A program made the translations under genes and the position numbers. Below are positions 1 to 9,839 of a DNA stretch of 64,000 nucleotides, piece by piece; position 1 is the stretch's first letter, and each line of letters starts with the position of its first letter. This stretch comes from DSOI01 sp041394885 (lineage in GTDB: Bacteria > Acidobacteriota > Terriglobia > Bryobacterales > Bryobacteraceae), in the NCBI GenBank assembly GCA_041394885.1, contig JAWKHI010000026.1, positions 30,532 through 94,531 on the forward strand. The letters run 5' to 3'. Under the pieces are notes generated by a model. It did not search any database. It was not told where the DNA came from and saw only the letters and a list, made by a program, of their open reading frames with translations.

Positions 1-1384
1 AGTTGATCCGCTTGCTCACCACCGCGTCGGCCAGATCGGCCTGCGCCGCGCGGTCGCGCAGTGGGAACCGAAGCTGAAGGCCCATCTGGTAGGTCGGGAA
101 GTCGAACCCGAACACGTAGTTCAACGCGTCGCCGAATCCACCCGGAATCAACTGGCTCGCCGTGGTGACGCCGGTGCCGAGCGTGTTCGTGCGCGGGATG
201 AAGTTGCCGCCGCGTCCGTTGGAGGTGAACGCTCCGGTGAGCGCGAAATCCGGCTTCAGACGGTTTTTCGCCTGCTGGTAGCTAAGGTCGTCCACATCCA
301 GATCCTGAAGCTGCGCGCGCAGATCGGGACGCTTCTGAAAAGCTAGCTCCACGTACTGTTCCTTGTCGAGCGGCCGGTCGTCCGACGGCGCTTGCACCGT
401 TTCAGTCAAAGTGATCGGCAGCGTCCGGATGTCCGGATCGAGGTCCGCGGCCATCTGCCGCCGCAGTTGGTCCTCCGCTTGTTGAAGCTGATACCGCGCC
501 TGCGTCACGCGCACTTCGGCGTTGGCGTAGTTCTGCTGCGGCTGGTAAATATCGAGAGCGGAAATCGCGCCCAATTCCAACTCGCGCTGGCTGCGCTTGA
601 GAAACTCCCCCGACACCTGGAGTGACCCCTCCTGTACGCGAAGCGATTCCCGCGCCTGGATCACCTGCCAGTAGGCCAGTTCGGCTCGCTGCAGAATCTG
701 CAAAAGCTGATCCCGCATGTCGTATTCGCTCCGCCGCAGCCGGCTTGTCGCGATCATGATCGGGATCCGGTTCACATAGTTGCCCCGGTTGCGCCACAAC
801 GGCTGGGTGAAGTTCACGTTCAGCCCGCTTGTGATCGTCGGATTGAACGTCGCAAAGGCGTCGTTGGTGGAGTTTTTGCGCGCGTTGAAGCCCACCTGGA
901 CGTCAGTGCCCGATTCGAGCGTCTGCGAGTAGTTCGCCGCGAACGGCTGATTCAGCGTGCTGAGCACGTTCGCGCCCTGGATCAGCGAGTTCGACTGTTG
1001 CTTCGCCCTCACCGCGCTGAATGACGCGAACACCGACGGATCGAACCGCCCATACGATCGCGTGATCGCGTTCTTGAAGCGCTCCACGCTCAGCCGCTGC
1101 ACCTGCACGTCGGTGTTGTTGGCCAGCACCAGTTCCAGGTACGATCGCAGCGAAAGCTCCAGCTTGTCCCCGATCACGAAGTCCTGAAACCGCACTGGAG
1201 GCAGCAGATCCACCCGCGGCAGCTCCTTGCCGAAGTACTGACGGAAGAAGGCCTTCTTCGGGAAAGTCGGCGCTTGCAGCAGCGGGCTCGTGGAGGGCGG
1301 CACCAACCGCTGTGGGTCCGGCTGCGCGGCAAGAAAAGTAGACGCGCCCAGCGCGAAGAAAAGACGAATCAAGTTCCGGTTCAT
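1..1384 (-). CDS. TolC-family outer membrane efflux protein (3' end beyond the window)
   Basis: Reading the minus strand from the ATG at 1384 gives 461 residues with no stop before the window edge. The protein opens with a signal peptide (MNRNLIRLFFALGASTFLAA). It then shows the alternating helical pattern of TolC-type channels: repeated Gln/Ala/Arg/Glu-rich helices (for example REFLKR- and QAEDQLRRQ-like stretches) and FxxA/NF beta-strand segments such as LNVNFTQPLWR. TolC proteins form the outer-membrane exit duct of tripartite exporters. It is the last visible gene of a minus-strand series (adaptors, permease, TolC), 22 bases after the permease stop, so it is probably the duct for that exporter. 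No strong ribosome binding site is seen. The C-terminal end and stop lie outside the window. Confidence 0.85.
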   Translation of the reverse strand, partial: MNRNLIRLFFALGASTFLAAQPDPQRLVPPSTSPLLQAPTFPKKAFFRQYFGKELPRVDLLPPVRFQDFVIGDKLELSLRSYLELVLANNTDVQVQRLSVERFKNAITRSYGRFDPSVFASFSAVRAKQQSNSLIQGANVLSTLNQPFAANYSQTLESGTDVQVGFNARKNSTNDAFATFNPTITSGLNVNFTQPLWRNRGNYVNRIPIMIATSRLRRSEYDMRDQLLQILQRAELAYWQVIQARESLRVQEGSLQVSGEFLKRSQRELELGAISALDIYQPQQNYANAEVRVTQARYQLQQAEDQLRRQMAADLDPDIRTLPITLTETVQAPSDDRPLDKEQYVELAFQKRPDLRAQLQDLDVDDLSYQQAKNRLKPDFALTGAFTSNGRGGNFIPRTNTLGTGVTTASQLIPGGFGDALNYVFGFDFPTYQMGLQLRFPLRDRAAQADLADAVVSKRIN

Positions 1385-1406
1385 GGCGATGTTGATGAGT
1401 TAGACG

Positions 1407-2663
1407 TTATTCGTAGCGGATCGCTTCGATCGGATCCAGTTTCGCGGCCTGCATGGCGGGATAGATCCCGAACATCAGTCCGATACCGACCGAAACAGAG
1501 AAGGCGACAACAATGGAGCTCGTGGTTACTTCCGTTGGATATCCCGCTGCGGCGCCGATGATCCACGCCAGCGCCACCCCGAACACCACCCCCATCAGCC
1601 CGCCGAGCATCGAGATCATCGTCGCTTCGGTGAGGAACTGCCGCACGATGTCGGCCTGCCGCGCTCCGATGGCGCGCCGGATCCCGATCTCGCGGGTTCG
1701 TTCGAGCACCGTCGCCAGCATGATGTTCATGATGCCGATGCCGCCCACAAGCAGCGAAATGCCTGCAATCGAAATCATCACGATGTTGAAGATGCGAAGC
1801 GTACGCTCTTTCTGTTCCAGCAATCCCGCCGGCACCACCACCGTGTAGTCGCCCGCGTCCTTGTGGGTCGCATCCAGAATCGCGCTCACAACACCGGCCG
1901 TCTCCACCGAATCGGTGCCGTTGGCCACCTTGATGTAGATCCCGTCGATCTCGTCCTTCAGATAGCTGTTGCTGTCTTCAAACCGGCGCATCACCGTGTT
2001 CATCGGAGCAATCACCAGATTGTTCCGGTTCACCACTTCCAGCCCCTCCACTTCCGTATCCGCGGACGCGGTCGGCGCCAGCACTCCCACCACCTGCAGC
2101 CACGTGTCGTTGATCTTCACGTACTTACCCACCGCAGGGTCGAACCCGAGCAGGTTCACCTTCGCGGATTCCCCCAGCACGCACACCGGCCTCGATTCGC
2201 GGTTCTCCTGATCGGTGAACCAACGTCCTTCTACTACCTTCACGCTCTGGATCTCCAGGTACGAGGGCTCCACCCCGATCAGCGTCGGCGCTTCCTGCGT
2301 CGTCTTCGGCACTACCTTCTGCGGCTTGAACCGCTTGCGCGGCGTCAACGCCGCCAATCCCGGCACGTTCTCCGCGATGGCCCGGAAGTCGCGGAAAGTC
2401 AGGCCCGGCGAAATCTCGCGGCGCGCCTGCAACTCGTTGCGGTCCACCGCTTCCTTGGCTTCGATCAGGATGTTGTTCACACCCAACAGGTCAATCGACG
2501 CCAGCATCTCTTTCTGCGCGCCCGCCGTGATGGATAGCATCGCCACCACCGCGCCAACGCCGAAAATCATGCCCAGCATCGTGAGCATCGTACGAAGCTT
2601 GTGGACCAGAAGGCTGGCCAGCCCCATCTGTATTTCAGGCAGTACGCCGGATAGAATCGCCAT
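1407..2663 (-). CDS. MacB/FtsX-family ABC transporter permease
   Basis: 418 residues with the MacB-type layout. A first membrane helix lies at about 20-45 (LRTMLTMLGMIFGVGAVVAM), followed by a large periplasmic domain (about 50-290) and three C-terminal helices beginning near 295. The last includes the family motif GIGIMNIMLATVLERTREIGIRRAIGA (read in parts) and ends in DPIEAIRYE. These permeases work mechanically across the periplasm with an HlyD-type adaptor and a TolC duct. No ATP-binding domain is fused and no ATPase gene is visible in the cluster, so the ATPase may lie left of the window or elsewhere. An AGAGAGG ribosome binding site precedes the ATG and overlaps the end region of the upstream adaptor gene, only 4 bases away, which indicates one operon. 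Confidence 0.88.
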   Translation of the reverse strand: MAILSGVLPEIQMGLASLLVHKLRTMLTMLGMIFGVGAVVAMLSITAGAQKEMLASIDLLGVNNILIEAKEAVDRNELQARREISPGLTFRDFRAIAENVPGLAALTPRKRFKPQKVVPKTTQEAPTLIGVEPSYLEIQSVKVVEGRWFTDQENRESRPVCVLGESAKVNLLGFDPAVGKYVKINDTWLQVVGVLAPTASADTEVEGLEVVNRNNLVIAPMNTVMRRFEDSNSYLKDEIDGIYIKVANGTDSVETAGVVSAILDATHKDAGDYTVVVPAGLLEQKERTLRIFNIVMISIAGISLLVGGIGIMNIMLATVLERTREIGIRRAIGARQADIVRQFLTEATMISMLGGLMGVVFGVALAWIIGAAAGYPTEVTTSSIVVAFSVSVGIGLMFGIYPAMQAAKLDPIEAIRYE

Positions 2664-2667
2664 CGAA

Positions 2668-4761
2668 TTAACCTCTCTTACCGCCGCCGCCCGGTCCGGG
2701 CATCATCGGAGATCCACCGCCGCCGCCTCCGCCGCCACCCTTCTTTCCGCCCTTCTTCCCTTCGCCAGGCGCGGCTTCCGGATCCTGCAGCGACACTTCC
2801 TCGCCTGGCTTCAGCCCTTCGGCGATGATCATCACGCTCTCGCTGCGCTTGAGCGGCTTCACCACCCGCTGCACGAAGCGGCTCCCTTCTTTCACGTAAA
2901 CCACCGTCTTGCCTTCTTTTTGAAAGATCGCCTGCATCGGCACGTTGATGGCGTTGGGAATTTTCTCGACGATGATCTCGACGTCGGCCAGCAGGCCCGG
3001 CCGCAGCAGGACTTCGAGATTGCTGTCTTCTTCCGGAGGGGGAGGAAGCTTTGCGTTGGCCAGATCGGCGTCGCTCAGTCCGCCCGCACCGGGCCGGCCG
3101 CCGCCGCCGGGTCCGCCGGGTCCGCCGGGTCCGCCCTGTCCGCCGCGGTTTCCACCACGACGGCCGCCGCCTTCTCCACCCGCGGCCACTGCTTCTCCGC
3201 CGGGGCCCGCGGTCCGGGTAGGACGCTCACTTCCGTTGCCGCCCTTAGCCTCGCCGCCCTTGGCGTCGCCGCCCTTACGGCCGCCACGCGCTGGCATCGT
3301 GATGCCTTCCTTCTCCATCTCGGCCCGCACCTTGGCGAACATTTCCGTACGTTCCTCGGCAGTCAGATCCTGCATATTCTTGCCGCCCAACGCTTTCTGC
3401 ATCGCCGCGCGCATCTTCTGCTGCTGCTCGGGGGTCATCCCACCGCCACCGCCGGCTCCACCAGCGCCGCCAGCGCCGCCCGGACGTTGGAAGCCGAACG
3501 CTCGCCCACCGCCGCCGCCCTCACCGCCAGGGCCGCCGCCTGGTCCGCCAGCGCCGGGTCCACCGACACCGCCACCAGGTCCGCCAGCGCCGCCGCCAAA
3601 ACCGCCGCCGCCTCGCCCGCCCATCATTCCCGGGCCACCCATCATCGCCATGCCGCCCATCATCCCCATGCCGCCGCCCACGGGTGCTTTCTTACGATTC
3701 GCCTCCGCCTGCGCCATCACACGAACGATCTGCTCCGGCTTCGCGCCGAGCGCCGTCATCAATTGCCGCATGTCCACCGAGAACAACACGTCGAACTTCT
3801 TCGCCGGATCGCTCGAGAATACGTTCGAACTGGCCGTGCCGCTCAAGGACTTGATTTTGCCTACCAGCCGCTTGTCGGCCAACGCATCGAGCGTGAATTC
3901 CACATCCTGCCCTTCGTGCAGGTTGGCGCGGTCGAGTTCGCCCACGCGCGCTACGATCTCCAGCTCGGAAAGGTCCAGAATATCGGCCACCTGCATACCG
4001 GGCTGCAACTGGTCGCCCTCACGAATATCGGGCGCCTGCTGCCCAAACGAGAAGAAACCGAATCCGCGATTCTGCCGGATCGCCACCAGCCCGCTCATCG
4101 GCGACAGCAGCTTCACCTGCCGCAGACGGGACCGCTCGCGGTTCATTTCCTGATCCGCCTTCGTCTTCTTCTCCGCCAACACCGCCAATTCCGCCTGTGC
4201 CTGCTCCCGCCGGCTCTTGATGTCGCTTTCGAGCTGCTTCAGCCGCCGTTCGGATTCCTCGAGCGTCAGTTCGTTCTTCCGCGCGTCGATCTTCGAGATC
4301 AACTCATTCCGCTTCACCTCGAGCTCGGACCGCCGCACCGAATAGCGCGCGCGCAGCAATTCCACCTGATCCTGGTTGTCGCGAATCGCCAGATCCGCCC
4401 TTGACTTCTTAATCTGCTCGTCGAGCTGATCGAGTTCGAGCTGCTTCTCCTCGATGCGGGACTGCAGTTCGGCGTCGTCGAACTCCACCACAAGGTCTTT
4501 CTCCCGCGCGAACGCGCCCAACGGAGCGAGCTTGGTTACCTGCACCGTTCCGAACAGGTTCGGAGCCGTCAACGTCGCCGACCGGACCGCGCGCAGTTCG
4601 CCCCGCGCATACGTCTTCACGATTACGTCGCCCTGCCGCACCTTCGCCGACGGTAGACTCGATTGCCGCGCCTCCGGCAGCCTCTTCAGCGCCGTGTAGC
4701 CCCCCCAGCCGATGGCCGCTACAGCCAGTACGATCAACAGCCGTCCAATCAATTTTTTCAT
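2668..4761 (-). CDS. HlyD/RND-type periplasmic adaptor with a large Gly/Met-rich insertion
   Basis: 697 residues. An N-terminal membrane anchor (LIGRLLIVLAVAAIGWGGY) is followed by a lipoyl/barrel half (about 40-110), an alpha-helical hairpin (about 110-215) and a returning barrel (LLSPMSGLVAIRQNRG). The standard adaptor fold is then interrupted at about 360-575 by a low-complexity block. This has Met-Gly clusters (MMGGMAMMGGPGMMGG), long Gly/Pro-Gly runs and a short ordered helix resembling a heavy-metal sensor helix (TPEQQQKMRAAMQKAL). The adaptor resumes at about 580 (LEVLLRPGLLADVEIIVEK) and ends in a Gly/Lys tail. Family members bridge an inner-membrane pump and TolC. The insertion is far longer than usual and its role is unknown; Met clusters can bind copper or silver, but that is speculation here. 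It is the third of three adaptor genes in a row. Confidence 0.85.
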   Translation of the reverse strand: MKKLIGRLLIVLAVAAIGWGGYTALKRLPEARQSSLPSAKVRQGDVIVKTYARGELRAVRSATLTAPNLFGTVQVTKLAPLGAFAREKDLVVEFDDAELQSRIEEKQLELDQLDEQIKKSRADLAIRDNQDQVELLRARYSVRRSELEVKRNELISKIDARKNELTLEESERRLKQLESDIKSRREQAQAELAVLAEKKTKADQEMNRERSRLRQVKLLSPMSGLVAIRQNRGFGFFSFGQQAPDIREGDQLQPGMQVADILDLSELEIVARVGELDRANLHEGQDVEFTLDALADKRLVGKIKSLSGTASSNVFSSDPAKKFDVLFSVDMRQLMTALGAKPEQIVRVMAQAEANRKKAPVGGGMGMMGGMAMMGGPGMMGGRGGGGFGGGAGGPGGGVGGPGAGGPGGGPGGEGGGGGRAFGFQRPGGAGGAGGAGGGGGMTPEQQQKMRAAMQKALGGKNMQDLTAEERTEMFAKVRAEMEKEGITMPARGGRKGGDAKGGEAKGGNGSERPTRTAGPGGEAVAAGGEGGGRRGGNRGGQGGPGGPGGPGGGGRPGAGGLSDADLANAKLPPPPEEDSNLEVLLRPGLLADVEIIVEKIPNAINVPMQAIFQKEGKTVVYVKEGSRFVQRVVKPLKRSESVMIIAEGLKPGEEVSLQDPEAAPGEGKKGGKKGGGGGGGGGSPMMPGPGGGGKRG

Positions 4762-4772
4762 GTCGCTTCGCC

Positions 4773-6080
4773 TTACAGTTTCTTCGCCCGGCGCGCCGCC
4801 TCGATCGGATTCTCGAGGTACACCGTCTCGCCCGCCTTCACCCCGGACAGCACCACGATGTCGGTCTCGTTGCGCTTGCCCACTTCAATCTGCCGGATCT
4901 CGAAACCGGAGCCCTTTTGCACGTAAACAGACGGCTTGCCGCGGATCACGAAACTCGCCCGCGCCGGGATCATCACAACGTTGTCCTGCTTCTCGATGAT
5001 GATGTCCACGCTCGAGCTCATCCCCGGCCTCAGCCGTTCATCCAGCGTCTTCAGCGTCGCGCGCGCCGGGAACGTCTTCTCCGTGGACCCCATGCCCTTC
5101 CACACCAGCTGCGCAATCGGGCTGATCCAGTCCATCTCCGCCGTCAGCTCCTTCTCCGGCAGCGCATCCACGCGCAGCCGCACCTGCTGCCCCAATTGCA
5201 GCCGGCCGCGATCCACTTCGTCCAGCTTCAGTTCCACACGCATGCTCGTCAGATCGGGAATCTCGGCGATGGCCGCGCCCGTCCACGCACGGTCGCCTTC
5301 CTTGAACGCCGGCGGCGTCGATCCGAAGGATCCCGACGCCCGGAAATTGGGCAAAATGTTCACGATGCCCGAAATCGGCGCCCGAATCTCCATCTTCGAC
5401 AGATATCCCTTCGCCCGATCCATATCCCGGACCGTCTTGTCTTTCTTCTGCTGCAGGCGGAATACGTCCGCCTCCTGCGCGATGGTGTGCGATTTGATCG
5501 TCGTCTTCACCTGACCCAGGCTGCCTTCCGACACGCCCACGTCGATGCGCGCCTTCGCGCCTTCGATCTCCGAAATCACCTCGGACTTGCTCGCCTCGAG
5601 CTTGGCCCGCTCCACGTCGTACTGCGTCGTCATCAGGTTCATCGAATCCTGCTCATCGGTGATCTTGTGCGACGCCTTCAGTTGCACGATTTCGCTGTCC
5701 ACCGTCCGCACGCTCGTTGACCGCTCGAGCAGATACTGCTCCTGCTGCGCCTGGTCGAACTCCACCACCACTTCGCCCGCCCTCACCGGCTTTCCCGATT
5801 CGGCCAGCTTCGTGATCTGTGGATCCGGCACCTGCGGCGCCGTTAACACCACCGAGTTGTTGCTCCGCACCTCGCCGCGCGTCCGCACCGCGATGATGAA
5901 CTCGCCGCTCCGTACTTTCGACGTCGGGATCTCCACCACCGTCTTACTCGTATACCGGTAAGCAGCATAGCCGCCGCCGCCCGCCAGCACCGCCAGCAGG
6001 CCCCACGTTATGGCCTTGCGCGCCTTGGACTTGCCGCCTTGTCCAATGCGAGTCTTCGGTTTTACGTCCTTCGATGCCAT
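4773..6080 (-). CDS. HlyD-family periplasmic adaptor
   Basis: 435 residues. There is a short Lys-rich cytoplasmic start, one membrane helix (AITWGLLAVLAGGGGYAAY), a barrel/lipoyl half (VVEIPTSKVRSGEFIIAVRTRGEV), a helical hairpin rich in Glu/Lys/Gln at about 110-230, then IRAPISGIVNILP and a C-terminal barrel (RPGMSSSVDIIIEK, VVMIPARASF). The length and order are normal for an adaptor of a MacB-type or RND-type exporter. An AGGAG sequence lies about 12 bases before the ATG. The gene sits between two other adaptors with gaps of 11 and about 54 bases, so it is part of the same operon. It lacks the low-complexity insertion found in both neighbours, so it is probably the canonical adaptor of the set. 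Confidence 0.87.
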   Translation of the reverse strand: MASKDVKPKTRIGQGGKSKARKAITWGLLAVLAGGGGYAAYRYTSKTVVEIPTSKVRSGEFIIAVRTRGEVRSNNSVVLTAPQVPDPQITKLAESGKPVRAGEVVVEFDQAQQEQYLLERSTSVRTVDSEIVQLKASHKITDEQDSMNLMTTQYDVERAKLEASKSEVISEIEGAKARIDVGVSEGSLGQVKTTIKSHTIAQEADVFRLQQKKDKTVRDMDRAKGYLSKMEIRAPISGIVNILPNFRASGSFGSTPPAFKEGDRAWTGAAIAEIPDLTSMRVELKLDEVDRGRLQLGQQVRLRVDALPEKELTAEMDWISPIAQLVWKGMGSTEKTFPARATLKTLDERLRPGMSSSVDIIIEKQDNVVMIPARASFVIRGKPSVYVQKGSGFEIRQIEVGKRNETDIVVLSGVKAGETVYLENPIEAARRAKKL

Positions 6081-6134
6081 CGGCTACGATCTCCTCTTTC
6101 TGCCCTTACTCGACACCGGTCCGGATCGCCCGGC

Positions 6135-7920
6135 TCAAACCCCGGGGTTCCCAACCCGGTTCCAACTCACCGTTTTGCCTGTTGCCTGCGCCGGCGGATC
6201 GATCGCGATCACCTCGCCCGGCTTCAAGCCGCTCTTGACCGCTACCCGGATGTAGTTCTCCGCGCCCACTTCCACCTCGCGGCGCTGCCACGCCCCCTTG
6301 GCGTCGCGCACCCATACATAGTGACGCGGCGCGGCCCCGGCCGATTCCACCGTCGACACCGCCTCGAGCGGCGCCAGCGCTGGCGCCTCGTCTATTTCCA
6401 GGATCACATCCGCGCTCACCGACAAATCCGGAATCACGCGGCGGTCCATCTCGTCGAGCTTCAGCACCACCGGCACATCCCGCACCCAGTCCGGACGGTA
6501 CCGGCTCGACGACGCTACCGTGCCGATCGCCGATACGTGCGCCCGCAGTTCCAGCCCCGGGAACGCATCGAACCGGACCTTGGCTTTCTGCCCATACCGC
6601 ACCGACTCGATATCGGCCTGGCTCACCGTCGCGTTCACCACCATCGAAGACGGATCCACGATCTGCATGAACCGCATCCCGGACCGCACTTCATCGCCCA
6701 CCTTGATCTGATCGAACTCCGCCCCGCGGAATGTGGTCATCATCACCACCAGCCCGTCGATCGGAGCCTTGATCACCATCCGGTCCACATTGCGCTCATT
6801 CCGCTGCAATTCGAGCTGCGATTGCCGGACTTCGAGTTCGGCCACCTTCCTGTCGGCCGCCAATCCCGCATCCATGAACCGGATCTCCTGGCGCACCTGC
6901 TTCAACTGCGCTTCCGATTCTTCCAGGGCCAGCCGGTATCGCTCCGCGTCCATCGCCCCGCGCACCGGCAGCGTTTTCATATCGAGCTGCGCTTTTTCGA
7001 AATTTGCTTTCGCCACGTCGATCGTTTGATCGTGAACCTTCTTGGTCAGATCCAGATCGGAGAGCAGCTTCTTGAAGTTCGCCTCGGTCTGCGACACAGC
7101 CGCCCGATAATCGTCCAAACGCGTCAGCATGTACTGACGGTCGAACTCCGCGATCACATCCCCTTTTTCACCAGTGCGCCTGGCACCGCGGCGTTCTGCA
7201 GCACGAGAGAAAACTCGCCGCCGCCGCCGCCCCGGCTTCGGCCGCCGCCACCTCCGCCTCCGCCGCTCGATGATCCGATCGCTCCCGGTCCGCCTGATCC
7301 GCCCGACAAACTGTTCGATGTCGAACCTGTGCCCTCGGCGCCCATCGCCGCCGACGAAGCCGCCGATTGCCCGCCCGACGATCGTGTGAACCTCCACTGC
7401 TGCCTCGGGACGACGACACCCGCGAAGTCATATTCTGCACGCCCGTCGCGGCCCGCGATCCGGCTACTCCGCCCTGCTGTTGCCCCGAGGATCCACCCGC
7501 CATGCTCGCCGCCGTCTGCCCGCTTCCGCCCGTGCCCGTGTTCGCAGACACGTTCGATCCCTGCGTGCTCGATCGGAAGCTCCGCGCATCTCTTCCGAAT
7601 CCTCCCCGGCTGCCGCGCAGTTGCGGCGCCAGCAGCGATGCGTATTTTTCCGCCGACGTGGTCCCGGTCAGCCGCAGCGTTCGCTCGAGCGGACCCGCCT
7701 TTACCACGTGCGTACGCAACTGCGCGAACGTCGCCTGCGTCTTCGCCGTGGCCTGCGCCTGCCTGTACCAGAAGCCTCCGGCCACCGCCGCCACAACCAG
7801 CAGCAGGAAAATCCAAAGACCCCAACTGCGCGGCGGGCGCACGTGTTCGGGCTCGGACGCGGGCGTCTGGCTCGGCGCCGGATTCGGGTCCGGCTGCCTT
7901 CCGCTATTCGGTAGCTGCAT
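6135..7920 (-). CDS. HlyD-family periplasmic adaptor with Gly/Ser-rich insertion, split by two apparent frameshifts
   Basis: Read continuously this would be about 595 residues. It has a Pro-rich cytoplasmic start, a membrane helix (WGLWIFLLLVVAAVAGGFW), a barrel start (LRTHVVKAGPLERTLRLTGTT), a Gly/Ser/Gln-rich loop, then FSLVLQNAAVPGALVKKG joined to DVIAEFDRQYMLTRLDDYR, the helical hairpin, VIKAPIDGLVVMM and the C-terminal barrel. The reading frame changes near 7390-7430 and again at 7157-7165, where AAAAAGGGG appears to lack one G. Adding one base at each site makes the span divisible by three and restores the conserved adaptor, so sequencing error is more likely than decay. The start has a good AGAGGTGA ribosome binding site. 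It is the first gene of the export operon. A weak -10-like TACAAT lies at 7999-8004 on the minus strand, without a convincing -35. Confidence 0.75.
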
Positions 7921-8156
7921 GGATCACCTCTGCTCCGCAACCTTCGGGCGTAGCGACACGCCGAGCCCTTGGTCGCAAGTCTCTGATGGTACTGACGCTA
8001 TTGTAATGCAACCGGTTATGCCCCGCGTAAAGTTTTGCGAAACGGACCGGTCGCGCGCGCGCCCACCACGGCGCAAGGCCCGGCCGGCTGCCGGCGCCCT
8101 TGCCCCGCCCATCGATAATCGTAATGATTCGAAGCAGTTTACCGGCTTGGCGCCGG

Positions 8157-9839
8157 TTAGCCGTTCATCGACGCCAGGAACTCCGCATTGCTCCGGCTCT
8201 TCGATAACCGGTCAAGCAGCAGTTCGATCGACTCCACCGGCGATAGCGGACTCATCACCTTCCGCAACACCCAAATCCGGTTCAGGTCCTCTTTCGGAAC
8301 CAGCAGTTCGTCCTTGCGCGTGCCGCTCTTGTGGATGTCGATGGCCGGGAAGATTCGCTTGTCCACCATCTTCCGGTCCAGGTGCACTTCCATGTTGCCG
8401 GTGCCCTTGAACTCCTCGAAGATCACATCGTCCATTCGTGAGCCGGTATCGATCAGCGCCGTCGCCATGATCGTCAGTGACCCGCCCTCTTCGATGTTGC
8501 GCGCCGCCCCGAAAAACCGCTTCGGGCGCTGCAGCGCGTTGGAATCCACACCGCCCGAAAGCACTTTCCCGGACGGGGGAACCACCGAGTTGTACGCACG
8601 CGCCAGACGCGTGATCGAATCGAGCAGGATCACCACGTCGCGGCGGTGCTCCACCAGACGCTTCGCCTTCTCGATCACCATTTCGGCCACCTGCACGTGC
8701 CGCGACGCCGGCTCATCGAAAGTCGAAGCGATCACTTCGCCCTTCACCGATCGCTGCATGTCGGTCACCTCTTCGGGCCGCTCATCGATCAGAAGCACGA
8801 TCAGGTTGATCTCGGGATGATTGGTCGTGATCGAATTCGCGATCGCCTGCAGCAGCATCGTTTTGCCGGTCCGCGGCGGCGCCACGATCAATCCGCGCTG
8901 CCCCTTGCCGATCGGGGTCAGCATGTCCATCACCCGGCCGGAATAGTTGTCCCGCGCCGTCTCGAGCTTGATCCGCTCCTGCGGATACAGGGGCGTCAGG
9001 TTGTCGAAGAAGATCTTGTTGCGCGCCTCTTCCGGCGGCTCGAAGTTGATCGCGTCTACCTTGATCAACGCGAAATAGCGCTCGCCTTCCTTGGGTGGGC
9101 GAATTTGGCCGGAAATGGTGTCGCCGGTCCGAAGATCGAACCGCCGGATCTGCGACGGTGACACGTACACGTCGTCTGGGCCCGGAAGGTAATTGTATTC
9201 CGGCGCGCGTAGGAACCCAAATCCGTCCGGCAGGCATTCGAGAACGCCCTCGGCGAAGATCAGGCCTGACTTTTCCGCTTGCACCTGCAGGATCTTGAAG
9301 ATCAGATCCTGTTTGCGCATGCCCGCCATCCCGGCCACGCCCAGTTCCTTCGCGATCTGGTTGAGCTTCACGATGCTCATGTCTTTCAGCTCGACCAGGT
9401 CGAGGCTGATCACATCGCGTCCGCCCTGCTTGCGCCGCGTCGTGCCCGGAGGCAGGTCGGAATCGCGCAGCTCACCCGGTGCCGGGTCTCTCTGCGCCTC
9501 TCGTTGCGCGGGCTGTGCCGCCGGTGGAGGAACCGGCGCGGCTGCCGGCGCGGGTGGCGCCGCGGGTGGTGGCGCTGGTGGCGCGGCCGCTTCCTTCGGT
9601 GGCGCCTCCGGCTTCGCTCCGCTGTCCTTTGCCGCCTGCTCCCGGTCCTTGCTCGCGTTATCGCGGCTCGACGAGTCCCGGTCGCGCGATCGGGATCGCC
9701 GCGATTCGGCGGGTTTTCCTTCCGGCTTGGGCGAGTCTGTCGATGCGGCTTCCGAGGCGGGCGCCTCGGTGGCCGCTGTGGCGGGGGTAGAGGTTTCCTC
9801 TACGGGTGGTTGGTTGGTGTCTTCGATATCGTTTGCCAA
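8157..9839 (-). CDS. rho: Transcription termination factor Rho with long disordered N-terminus
   Basis: Hexameric RNA-dependent ATPase that ends transcription. About residues 1-140 are Pro/Ala-rich with an Arg-Ser/Asp-Lys patch and look disordered. Then come the Rho N-terminal helical domain (MSIVKLNQIAKELG), the RNA-binding cold-shock-like domain (EGVLECLPDGFGFLR) and the ATPase core with Walker A (PPRTGKT), Walker B region (DVVILLDSITRLARAYN) and Q/R-loop segments (SGGVDSNALQRPKRFFGAARN). I choose the TTG at 9839 because GAGGGAAA precedes it and coding conservation begins there. A longer in-frame extension to 10064 overlaps engB and looks spurious. With this start rho overlaps the engB end by 40 bases, suggesting translational coupling. 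A hairpin at about 8072-8102 follows the gene but has no U-tract, so it is not called as a terminator. Confidence 0.95.
   Translation of the reverse strand: MANDIEDTNQPPVEETSTPATAATEAPASEAASTDSPKPEGKPAESRRSRSRDRDSSSRDNASKDREQAAKDSGAKPEAPPKEAAAPPAPPPAAPPAPAAAPVPPPAAQPAQREAQRDPAPGELRDSDLPPGTTRRKQGGRDVISLDLVELKDMSIVKLNQIAKELGVAGMAGMRKQDLIFKILQVQAEKSGLIFAEGVLECLPDGFGFLRAPEYNYLPGPDDVYVSPSQIRRFDLRTGDTISGQIRPPKEGERYFALIKVDAINFEPPEEARNKIFFDNLTPLYPQERIKLETARDNYSGRVMDMLTPIGKGQRGLIVAPPRTGKTMLLQAIANSITTNHPEINLIVLLIDERPEEVTDMQRSVKGEVIASTFDEPASRHVQVAEMVIEKAKRLVEHRRDVVILLDSITRLARAYNSVVPPSGKVLSGGVDSNALQRPKRFFGAARNIEEGGSLTIMATALIDTGSRMDDVIFEEFKGTGNMEVHLDRKMVDKRIFPAIDIHKSGTRKDELLVPKEDLNRIWVLRKVMSPLSPVESIELLLDRLSKSRSNAEFLASMNG

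Noticed and set aside
2945..4153. 402-residue Pro-rich reading frame on the plus strand
   Set aside because: It is the exact complement of the Gly-rich HlyD insertion (Gly codons read as Pro), with no start signal or family.
8072..8102. Hairpin after rho as an intrinsic terminator
   Set aside because: The stem is GC-rich but no run of U follows in the transcription direction.
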